Assembly (NCBI GenBank): GCA_945915475.1
Contig: CAMEFI010000010.1
Location: 1 to 64,000, forward strand
DNA: 64,000 nt
Reading direction: 5' to 3'
Source of the DNA: an uncultured Clostridium sp.
GTDB taxonomy: Bacteria > Bacillota > Clostridia > Lachnospirales > Lachnospiraceae
Position numbers and translations under genes: made by a program
Notes under the pieces: generated by a model
What the model was told of the DNA's origin: nothing
What the model saw: the letters and a program-made list of their open reading frames with translations, nothing else
The model's database searches: none
In this document: positions 46,701 to 53,653 of the stretch, piece by piece
How positions within the stretch are numbered: the first letter of the stretch is position 1
Layout of the letters: every line of letters starts with the position of its first letter

Positions 46701-49700
46701 TATAAGGGCAGTGATAACAAGGTGGCTTACAGTGTAGCTTCCAGACAGAGACATGGAAATTATGATAATGTGGGTAATAGTACAGCAGATGATGATAATA
46801 GAAAAAATGTTATTCTGTCTGATAATTTTACATTAAATGGTACCTTTACCCAACAATATGGCAGTTTCCTTTCCCAATATGTCAGTTTTTCTTCTGATAC
46901 TATCTGGGCATCCGGAAGCTATTCTGACGGAACCGGAGTACTGGCGCTGAATCAGGAGGGTAAGAATTATAATCTTACCGGTACTACCTATGATATGTCT
47001 GTATTTGGAACGGCATTCCGTGGGCTGGGTGCCCGGTATTTTGAAGAAGATAATGTGTTCCGGTGTAATCTGGCAGGTCCTGACGGAACCCCGGCGGTAA
47101 TCAAACTTCATATGATTGTGGATGGAATTCAGGATGTGACGGATGCGGCTTTGCTGAATAATGTGATAACCACGACAGCCTCCATAACCATATCCAATAT
47201 TACATTATCCGGTTCCATTGAAAACAAAAGCGAGATAGAAGAAGAGAATATTTCTGAAACGGATCAGAAACGGAATGCAGCCGGGTTTGTCAGTACATTA
47301 AAGGTGAAAAATGGAATTACTTTTCATAATGTTTCCCTGAATGACCTTACGGTAAATTCCCAGGGCTATGCCGGTGGATTGGTAGCATATGATAACAATA
47401 ATAAGACAATTACATTGACAAATTGTGGAATCAACACAGAAGCTGACATAGCAGATACGGTGTATACAATAGTTACCGGTATGTCGGATGTGGGAGGATT
47501 GATTGGATATACGAATTCGGAAGTCACCTGTACACTGAGTGCCATGAATCATTTGAAGGTTACCAGTGGAAATGTAAGTGCTTCGGAAGGACAGAAAGAT
47601 ACGGGAGGCAATGCCGGAGGTCTGGTTGCACGGATTGATGATAGAATATTAAAGGTGAATCAGAATGATGCGGCCGATATTGTGTACGGAGATTGTGTTA
47701 CCGTACAGTCAGCCGGAATCCCCTCCAAGATTGGTGGTCTGGTTGGATGGTGTAAAAGTGCCTATGTGAATCGGCTTACCCTCACCAATGTGCATATTGA
47801 AAATGTGTATGATGGTCCCGAGATTCCAGAAAAAGATATCAATAAAGATAATGACAATCTTCTGGTAGGAATAGCAGGAGTTGTAGGATATATACCTAAA
47901 AGTGGTGTTGTTACGATGCGTTCTGTAACTGTAGGAAGTGATAGGGAAAGTGATTCGGTTACCATAGGTATGCATCTTAATAAACTAAGTACCAATTTCG
48001 GTGGAATTGGGGGTCTTGTTGGAAGAACGGGCCCGGATAATACAGAATTGACTTTGACGGACTGCCATATAAAAGGCTGCAAAAAAGCGGATGGCTCCTA
48101 CACTGCGGTGATTTCCGGTGGGGTGAACGTAGGAGGTATGGTCAGTAATACCCGTACTTTTACAGGAGATAATTTATCCGTAGAAAATGTCAAACTGGAA
48201 ACATCAAGATATGTTGGAGGCATAATCGGATACCATGAAGTCGATAAAACTTGTACATTAAAGAATGTAAAAAGTACGAATGTACATATTGTATTTTTGT
48301 GTCAAGGATTTCAGGATGGCGGTGTGGCCGGCGGAATCTGTGGTCAGGCGGTAGGAAACATTTCGTTACAAAATGCATCTGTAGATGGTCTTGTGGTGGA
48401 ACCGCAATACTGTAATGCTGCAGGTGGATTTGCAGGCGTGTTTGGTTCTTCCTATAATCATAATGGCACAATGAAGGTTGATGGTGACAATAATTCCGTT
48501 AAAAATAGTAAGATATGTGGTGGCATTGTTGGCGGAGGCATTGGATATATTTATTATAATCACGAAAAGAAAACAAATATACACCAAAAGATTACAATTC
48601 ATCAGAACATGATGATTGCCTATCAAAATTCATTATGGAAAACAAATAATGTTGCAAAAGATTTTGGAACAGGGAGCGCAGGCGGGTACATCGGTGCAAA
48701 CGGAAGCAAAAGTACCAATCTGGATATGGATGATGTAACCATAGAGGGTAATCTGATTGCGGGTTATTCCGGTAACAGTACTGGAAATGTATTGTATCTT
48801 GGCGGCTTGGAAGGAAGAGCTAAGAATGCCGCTGATATATATAATCTGCGCCTTCAGGATAACTATATAGGAATGATGAAAGGGTCAGATACGAGTAATG
48901 ATAATTTGAGTAGTATAAAAGCCATGAACGTAAGTAATATTGATACATGGAAAGAACAATTATATTATGTTCAATATTCAGATGGGACTTACAAATATAA
49001 CACGACAGCGCATAGCACTGATTTAAACAAGGAGACACAATACCAGTATTCCTATCAGCAGGGAACCATGATCGGATATTATGATACGAGTGGTTCCAAT
49101 GAAGCTTTCAGCCGGATGATCAATGTCAGTGTAGCCTATACAGACCCGGCGTATCGCCCGGTTTCGGATGTGGGTATGGATCCTGGTTATAATCTTACAT
49201 CGAACCAGGATATGTATGGGAAAAGCCGGGAATTTGCTGCAATCGTATATGATGGTGAGGCGAAGAATCATAAGGAAGGTGTGAAACTGCCGGAGGGGCT
49301 TCCGGATGATATGCAGACCTTCATAGGTATAGATCATTATATTTTTGGTAATCTGGAACATATTATGACAGATTCGAACCAATGCTATTATTGGCTTAAT
49401 AAGAATTATCAGAAGAATGGATGGCTGGATGATACTGCGGAGACAAAGGATGTATTATCTATCAGCAACATTTATAAGAATACATATAAGGATAATAATG
49501 GATATAAATCCAAATTAAAGATAAATGGTACAATCATTCCTATGGTAGTATATGATTCGGCAGATAGCGGTTCTTTGGATGAGGTGATTGAGTCCTATAT
49601 TAATATATTGACAAACAATTCCGGAGCATTAAACAGTAAAGTGGCGGCAAATAATAACTCGTTAGCGGTAACAACACATAAGATTCGGATTCGCACTGTT

Positions 49701-51806
49701 GATAGCACAACAAGTATATCCATAGAAGGAGAGGAAGGAGATACCAGTGTACAATATAAAAAAGGTGATGATTTAAAGACCTATCAGTTTGAAACTGCTT
49801 CCCAGGGAGATGAATTAGATCCTGATACAGGCGAGGGAACCTTTACATTGGTTCATATTGTTTATAATGACACGAATGGTAATCCAAAATGGTCGCTGGA
49901 TATTCCCGTGTATGTGGAAAAACGTTTGAAGATATACAGTAATATGCGCATGTTGTCCGGAACCCGTTATGATTCACAGCTTGTGAAAACGGAAGGAAAA
50001 TTCATGACGGATGGGGATGATAATTCAATAGTATTACCAATGGGTACAGGTTATACAATCTATTGTGAGTATGTATATGCGGATATTTTAGAAGGTATGA
50101 CCAATATTTCCATACCTAAGACCTTTGTGATTGATGGAAGGAACGATCAGACCGGAACTACATCGGATATTTCTTTTATCAGGGGAAGTGAAATAACGTT
50201 AATCCCAATGGATAACCAGAATCATCCCGGTGTTCCGTATTATTATACCGTATCAACGGAAGGTCAGACAGAAATTAATTTTGAGGATTTTAAAGATGCT
50301 TCCGGTGCTTCATATGTTTTGGAGAATATTGTGGGTATGACAAAGAAAGAGACATATACGGATGTGTGCAATGCTTCCTATTCCAATGTTGCAGTGGAGC
50401 AGTTTATGATCTATGTCAATCCTCCTGAGATTGACAAGACAGAATATTCTCTTTATAAATTACATGTGGAACCAAAACAGCTTTCTACCGAATCGGAATA
50501 CAATAACTTAAGAACCAGAACAGATTATGCGGAACACTGTTATGAAAGAGTGAATGAACTTCCTGGTGTGAAGTATAATATTGTAGATGATGCTACAGCT
50601 CTTGCGTCGGACAGTAAATTGACAAAGAATGGAAGTGTTAAGCTGTCTTTGCAGTACAATGTGACTGCATCCTCTGCATATTGGAAGTCAACAAGGAGTG
50701 AAGATCTTTATCTGGATATCGCCTTGTATTTGAAAAAGAAGCCAAAGGGCAGTACATCCACATCTAAGGTAGCATTGCCGGCGGGAACGGTTGTTTCTTA
50801 TGGAGATGCAGATACGGCTGTGATTGGTGCAAATCAGGAGAATATTTATTATTATCAGGGAATCAATAGTGGTAAAACAGACAAAACCTATATTCAGATT
50901 AATAAACTGTCCGATGATATCAAAAAGGATATTTCCTTCCAACTGGATTTTTCAAATGCAGATATGTCAGCCTTTGAAACGGACACAGAAAGCCAGTATT
51001 CGGTTGTGGCAGAACTGATAGTGACACCGGATAAAGAAATGCCGGCTTCAGGAGATGTCAAGGATACATGGGAAGCTTACGTAACTGCGGAGGCAAAGGA
51101 TGAGATTGGTTTTGCACTGGAAGCAGAGAATATGATGACACTAGGCATGAATCAATATAAGCCGGAGGAGACTGACAGCGGTGTAGTTCCGTATACAGCA
51201 AGTATTGCTTTCCCGGAAAAGGATAATGCTTCTTTTTCTTCTAAAATGTATACAATTGTGTATCAGATAGAAAAAAAGACATCCCGGCAGGATGCCGATG
51301 GTAAACCGGTATATGAAACATATACCGGCCCGGATGTTTCTCTATATCTGGGAAATATGGATGTTTCACAGGGAAAAGCTGCAGCATCAAATGCTACAGA
51401 TTCTGTAACTTCCGGCAAAGGACTGGTTGCAGTTTCCTATCAATTTAAAGATACGGATATCACAACCGGATTGGATCTGCAGGATGGTCAGACACCTTCT
51501 TCTGAACATGCTTCGAAAAATGTAATCCGGACACATTGTACATTGGTAGCAAACTGTGATAAGCTTGCAATGACGAACTACAGAGTACGTGCTTATCTGA
51601 TTGTGTCAGATGATCTGTCATCTCTCAAAGTGGGTGGTAGTGCAATCAGCAGTGTTGATAATGGAGATAATGTGGAATGTAGGATGAAAGGACAGCTTGT
51701 GAGACAAGGCAACTGGCCGAAGGTTTTATCAGGAGAAATATCAAAGGATGCTGAGAATGATTTCTTTGTTATCACTGTTGCAAAACTGAAGACAGATATG
51801 CAGTAA
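40716..51806 (+). CDS. Giant secreted repeat protein with GLUG-like motifs
   Basis: 3,696 residues, by far the largest gene here. A Sec signal peptide (KKQFAKIFFILTWVLFCVLG, cleavage likely near VEAADG) is followed by about 30 imperfect repeats between residues about 185 and 2,700, each with a GG(L/F/I)(V/I/F)G core and a following beta strand (LGGLVGCVENSDVTL, VGGFAGYVENSDILL, IGGLVGRTGPDNTEL). These match the GLUG motif of surface adhesins and suggest a long parallel beta solenoid. Residues about 2,700-3,696 are non-repetitive, beta-rich and Lys/Asp/Thr-rich. There is no LPxTG, TM or wall-binding module at the C-terminus. GGAGG is nine bases before the ATG; the reading frame is unbroken for 11 kb. 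Confidence 0.88.
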   Translation: MKKQFAKIFFILTWVLFCVLGIEEYKVEAADGLVYVENQPLQPGTYIINSVDGWIALQKYSKEQDLSQCTFEYLLNDTSSTYDLTIAKGFTGVGSKEHPFSGTIITNYTSGNIVLKTEKPLFQYLSTAAKVNKMNIQVNGSECLGGLAQYLVADQSLTPLDLNGITITGTTDTYITTNNAEDDCKYAGGFFAHVINEQTNPVTIQFSNVSLSVPVKVPVDGLGAGGWIGHISGKMVLSFAKDYEITNTVIPCDNAEGNVLGGLVGCVENSDVTLQTTGTATVSCSADIGTDSNRKQTAGSVFGKVVGSHIQMDADLQVTGGKLYGRYAGGFAGEIDTSNITWNHTFIRKQSILYPAASSGEESGWSAVGMFVGKMTASNIMPGDKLSGNVATLYGGDVTGSYSVVGKATNSNNTEKYHVGGFAGYVENSDILLTAEHGLDVVNFTTDGTAGNISAGIGCYVANDAAQTAHKIQFIHVKDQNNTRVRLVSWRGNCGGLIGKAVVNQNSQVELSDCNFNVVLVETCSGAGDNGTWSMGIGYLDNPDCSDSLFGIRNVDCRITNANKSTNFGKGFVFVNKTLKLEAYGGIIGIADADVQIDGVVLDHSVSDMDASNVSNYGGLFGVIKNQAADTNTLQGRVRKVSVSNVSIGRNAFYNIRDNFGGLFGKVEKKTAVSLTGTMELNGGSDGVPKQSVSVSKKYLGSVAGFIDNALIYLEPDIVWHPSDSIKSNEIGNYGAVIRNQIVGDTKLIDNYQVTGTIGSNIDSVVDLLRLAIVLNTQGAFMPTGNTTDTFDTIRAKAYTLTQNAYDLTDSGLTCMGRNDSEGLKYPFTGSLKGVSGGTTIQYHINGYGKGQTNLGLFPAVGDGASFENITLNYEIAYLRLEYYTNNWYYQVPDDEHAGGLACFASGDITLKNVRYIGKMKDYPQEQYKISNKKFNGDYDYLGGLIGQYTGANGKQLVMESISGSMTDFTCQDPTHIMGGVIGIVNTDQVAGTTSDTSCRIELSGMNSIDGNITFSETNDTKNKTGLSGLPAMVSSFITVIGKPDQTGGSLRYTGRCRMQVNNLTMTGITQNITSGNNASAMGGLLGYQWADVNAGLDEIAIGDESSPVALSGNAGFGGLLHGVYGRIDASQITWKKASIDAKNTSGVDNCALFVRDGQYLYLSVKDYVVESGVALSNYSGTCFDELVGFNRGGSDENHGGIVSISSSSGKYLGKGGSSYQSYDAKVGATDKKNTETRYYYDLDTLVYPAASDDYAVLDSPEDIMIWHLLHYVNPNIRKTVSDSVPDSLPTEYTITGSIDMTGYSIYPTPVEKESYQATGATIILNVQDMITGEQNKSVPMYPDDKNYQHYRMQSGLFYDVAGLSVEGLTLSGTYSAFSTDSNVSAGALVSGKIYGLETGKDSNNKTLYDATVKNAFQNITLSNLWCVSSSSMDYANPVGLMIANIASGSDVALDGIAMTNYQDGDVTQSKKAASALIGNVGGAKATYITLSFKNMDIADAAQGKSSDGLHSSTQDEALSKASFIYSYDYEANCTGIYLFDYADYREGRIVKPSTKKITLGEELGDNNGSPNYAVEEYFDKDMPVGQLLIHSDEIAYASENYLPYVSQKINDRHILVNPKVGNITKGCGTYEDPYQISSTRQMLSLYRYLYKEADFANILQAGNWSINAMGTDETFCDGSDVSHTLQTYADKESGFPTTEQLSQAYYQITGDLDFSAYPEFTGFGSEQYPFIGVFVGKVENSKYPVITMSKQNSAEMASYGFIQNAKGCVVKNLCIQYAQPVQINAKVTKTDDKTNQEVTVDEGGTGGGVIATVLGGENIIDHVIVKGAVASANSNVECFNLKNTKAVVGGYVGMVQRGGVILRNVDVESLQQFTVYYGAPTDSNVTASDYIYTCSMVGRVKDGYVVYDGEQAGNTKEVLRTISDFSAGNVSGNTESNTATTLPLSRSYAVVNGAYLDSQITADEKIVYSTTGYSVPNAAGLQVLSMALDSGVLTYKGSDNKVAYSVASRQRHGNYDNVGNSTADDDNRKNVILSDNFTLNGTFTQQYGSFLSQYVSFSSDTIWASGSYSDGTGVLALNQEGKNYNLTGTTYDMSVFGTAFRGLGARYFEEDNVFRCNLAGPDGTPAVIKLHMIVDGIQDVTDAALLNNVITTTASITISNITLSGSIENKSEIEEENISETDQKRNAAGFVSTLKVKNGITFHNVSLNDLTVNSQGYAGGLVAYDNNNKTITLTNCGINTEADIADTVYTIVTGMSDVGGLIGYTNSEVTCTLSAMNHLKVTSGNVSASEGQKDTGGNAGGLVARIDDRILKVNQNDAADIVYGDCVTVQSAGIPSKIGGLVGWCKSAYVNRLTLTNVHIENVYDGPEIPEKDINKDNDNLLVGIAGVVGYIPKSGVVTMRSVTVGSDRESDSVTIGMHLNKLSTNFGGIGGLVGRTGPDNTELTLTDCHIKGCKKADGSYTAVISGGVNVGGMVSNTRTFTGDNLSVENVKLETSRYVGGIIGYHEVDKTCTLKNVKSTNVHIVFLCQGFQDGGVAGGICGQAVGNISLQNASVDGLVVEPQYCNAAGGFAGVFGSSYNHNGTMKVDGDNNSVKNSKICGGIVGGGIGYIYYNHEKKTNIHQKITIHQNMMIAYQNSLWKTNNVAKDFGTGSAGGYIGANGSKSTNLDMDDVTIEGNLIAGYSGNSTGNVLYLGGLEGRAKNAADIYNLRLQDNYIGMMKGSDTSNDNLSSIKAMNVSNIDTWKEQLYYVQYSDGTYKYNTTAHSTDLNKETQYQYSYQQGTMIGYYDTSGSNEAFSRMINVSVAYTDPAYRPVSDVGMDPGYNLTSNQDMYGKSREFAAIVYDGEAKNHKEGVKLPEGLPDDMQTFIGIDHYIFGNLEHIMTDSNQCYYWLNKNYQKNGWLDDTAETKDVLSISNIYKNTYKDNNGYKSKLKINGTIIPMVVYDSADSGSLDEVIESYINILTNNSGALNSKVAANNNSLAVTTHKIRIRTVDSTTSISIEGEEGDTSVQYKKGDDLKTYQFETASQGDELDPDTGEGTFTLVHIVYNDTNGNPKWSLDIPVYVEKRLKIYSNMRMLSGTRYDSQLVKTEGKFMTDGDDNSIVLPMGTGYTIYCEYVYADILEGMTNISIPKTFVIDGRNDQTGTTSDISFIRGSEITLIPMDNQNHPGVPYYYTVSTEGQTEINFEDFKDASGASYVLENIVGMTKKETYTDVCNASYSNVAVEQFMIYVNPPEIDKTEYSLYKLHVEPKQLSTESEYNNLRTRTDYAEHCYERVNELPGVKYNIVDDATALASDSKLTKNGSVKLSLQYNVTASSAYWKSTRSEDLYLDIALYLKKKPKGSTSTSKVALPAGTVVSYGDADTAVIGANQENIYYYQGINSGKTDKTYIQINKLSDDIKKDISFQLDFSNADMSAFETDTESQYSVVAELIVTPDKEMPASGDVKDTWEAYVTAEAKDEIGFALEAENMMTLGMNQYKPEETDSGVVPYTASIAFPEKDNASFSSKMYTIVYQIEKKTSRQDADGKPVYETYTGPDVSLYLGNMDVSQGKAAASNATDSVTSGKGLVAVSYQFKDTDITTGLDLQDGQTPSSEHASKNVIRTHCTLVANCDKLAMTNYRVRAYLIVSDDLSSLKVGGSAISSVDNGDNVECRMKGQLVRQGNWPKVLSGEISKDAENDFFVITVAKLKTDMQ

Positions 51807-51876
51807 AAAAATACACAAATTTACTTAAGTATCCGGGATAATTCTTTGTGGATACAAGGTAAATTTGTGTATTTTC
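51807..51876. terminator. Bidirectional terminator after the giant gene
   Basis: AAATACACAAATTTAC pairs with GTAAATTTGTGTATTT; inner GTATCC pairs with GGATAC. A/T-runs on both sides make it work for the giant gene (+) and the GGDEF-EAL gene (-). Confidence 0.88.
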
Positions 51877-51922
51877 ATATTCTATACTATGTATGTGTTG
51901 TGTGCGCATAATTAGAAAACGA

Positions 51923-53476
51923 TTAAGATTGCCCAAGCATAAAGGAGATGAGATCCAGATCCTTCTCCAAATCTTCAAAGGTAGGATAGTATTCATCACT
52001 CTGATAGACCCGTTGTACCATGGAATGATTCAGCTCGTCAAATTCTCTTAAATCCACTGGCTTACTGAAGAAATATCCCTGTGCAATATCACTTCCAATC
52101 TCGCTGAGAAGATTCGTCTGCTCTAAAGTCTCCACACCCTCTGTGATTACTGTAAGGCCAACTTCTTTGGCCATGGCAATCAGATAACGGAGAATGGACA
52201 TACCTTCTTCGGAGTCACTGTTCTGGTTCAGGAAAGAACGGTCAATCTTAATCCGGTCAATTGGATAATCCCGTAGCAGATTCAAAGGGCTGTTCATACT
52301 TCCGAAGTTATCAATGCATAAGATATAACCATGCTCCTTTAAAGTGCTAATGATCTCTTTGATCTGGGCACCACCGTTGCTGATACCACGTTCCGGAAGC
52401 TCCAGAATCAACAGGTTCTTATCAATCAGATAATGCCCACATAATTCATCCAGATAATCAATAAATTTTGTATTCTGGAAATGAATCGGAGAGATATTCA
52501 TGGCAATGGGAGTTGGTATAATCTTATTATCAATCCAACGCCGGATGGTTTTCAGACATTCTTCCCACATGTAATAATCCAGTTTCTGTACCAGATTCGT
52601 ACTTTCAAACAGAGGAATAAATGCATAAGGGGATAGAATTCCCTTGCCGGGATAATCCCAACGTACCAAAGCTTCGGCACTGACAATTCGAAATGTCTTC
52701 AAATCTACCATTGGCTGCAGATACATAAGAAACTTATGCTGTTCCATGGCTTCTTCCATTTCATGGCTCATTTGCATGTTCTGTTTGAAATTGGACTCTA
52801 ATTCCTCAGAATAGAACATATAGTTGCATTCTTCTGGATCTTTTATAAATTTCTGTGCCAGCATACAGGCATTGACCATCTCCATGATGGGCTGTCTTGT
52901 GTTGGTAATATGAAAGATTCCAAAAGAAGACAGAACCTGGAAATTCTCACTGTAATCCTGTAACAAACCGGTAAGTTCTGCAATCTGGTTAAGGATATAT
53001 TCCTCTGATTTTCCTTTCATAATCATGCCAAACAGATTAGAATAAATCTGCGCAAACAGATGACGTTCCCGTTGACCAATCTTACGGAGAGAGCGTGCGG
53101 CATAAAGAACGACATTATCGCCTTCCGTAGGTCCAAACAACTGGTTGATCTTACCAATGTTCTGAATATTAAAGCAGACAAGACTGTAATCACCGGCCGG
53201 ATCTTCCTCAAATAATTTACCTGCTTCTTCCATAAAATAGTCAATGTTACCAAGCTTTGTGATAGGATTCGTATATGCAATGGTATTCAGTTTTTTGAGA
53301 GTGTCTTCGTTGAGTTTGTGTTCTGCATCCAGATCGGCTTCTAATTTATCAATCTCTTTTACATGATAATTATTATATGCTTTGTATAGATCAAGCTTAT
53401 AAACGCAATATCCGATACAGCCCAATAACGCAACAATAATTATAAAAATCATCATAACAATATGATATAAGTCCAC
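51923..53476 (-). CDS. Degenerate GGDEF-EAL protein
   Basis: 517 residues. An N-terminal TM (about 7-27), a short coiled coil, a GGDEF-fold domain (about 65-225) whose active motif is lost (IYSNLFGMI replaces GGDEF), and an EAL domain (about 240-490). EAL motifs: SAEALVRW with Glu268, MNISP, LELPE, CIDNFGS where the usual DDFG is DNFG (Asn390), IKIDRSF, VITEGVET and AQGYFFSKP. It may thus be a weak cyclic-di-GMP phosphodiesterase or a c-di-GMP sensor rather than a strong enzyme. The listed GTG start lies inside a consensus promoter; a leaderless start at the ATG at 53455 is likely. Convergent with the giant-protein operon. Confidence 0.82.
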   Translation of the reverse strand: MDLYHIVMMIFIIIVALLGCIGYCVYKLDLYKAYNNYHVKEIDKLEADLDAEHKLNEDTLKKLNTIAYTNPITKLGNIDYFMEEAGKLFEEDPAGDYSLVCFNIQNIGKINQLFGPTEGDNVVLYAARSLRKIGQRERHLFAQIYSNLFGMIMKGKSEEYILNQIAELTGLLQDYSENFQVLSSFGIFHITNTRQPIMEMVNACMLAQKFIKDPEECNYMFYSEELESNFKQNMQMSHEMEEAMEQHKFLMYLQPMVDLKTFRIVSAEALVRWDYPGKGILSPYAFIPLFESTNLVQKLDYYMWEECLKTIRRWIDNKIIPTPIAMNISPIHFQNTKFIDYLDELCGHYLIDKNLLILELPERGISNGGAQIKEIISTLKEHGYILCIDNFGSMNSPLNLLRDYPIDRIKIDRSFLNQNSDSEEGMSILRYLIAMAKEVGLTVITEGVETLEQTNLLSEIGSDIAQGYFFSKPVDLREFDELNHSMVQRVYQSDEYYPTFEDLEKDLDLISFMLGQS

Positions 53477-53490
53477 ACAGTAAATGTCAA
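53462..53490 (-). promoter_or_regulatory. Promoter for the GGDEF-EAL gene
   Basis: On the minus strand TTGACA (53485-53490) and TATCAT (53462-53467) are exactly 17 bp apart. The predicted transcription start falls on or next to the ATG at 53455, and no Shine-Dalgarno sequence is visible, suggesting leaderless initiation. Confidence 0.55.
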
Positions 53491-53603
53491 TTAGAAATAT
53501 AAGATACAGAAAACAAAAAATTTTTATCTTTTTTAGTGATTATTTGGAATAAATTTTCCTTGAAATCTGAAGGTAAAAGTAATAAAATATAATCGGCTAA
53601 GAT

Positions 53604-53631
53604 TTGGTTTACATTTCGTAAGCCTTATAAT
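53604..53631 (+). promoter_or_regulatory. Promoter for the carboxyltransferase/decarboxylase operon
   Basis: TATAAT at 53626-53631 with TTGGTT at 53604-53609 (16-bp spacer); TTTACA at 53608 is too close to serve as its -35. Moderate match only. Confidence 0.45.
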
Positions 53632-53653
53632 AAATTTTAACGGAGGGCTAAAA

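Noticed and set aside
41100-48900. Repeats of the giant gene as a possible CRISPR or DNA-level tandem array
   Set aside because: The repetition is at protein level (GG-L-x-G motifs) with diverged DNA and irregular spacing; no identical DNA repeats or spacers were seen.
40716-51806. The many minus-strand ORFs (60-130 residues) inside the giant gene
   Set aside because: They are shadow frames of a continuous 11-kb coding sequence, lack ribosome-binding sites and show compositionally odd, His/Cys-rich translations.
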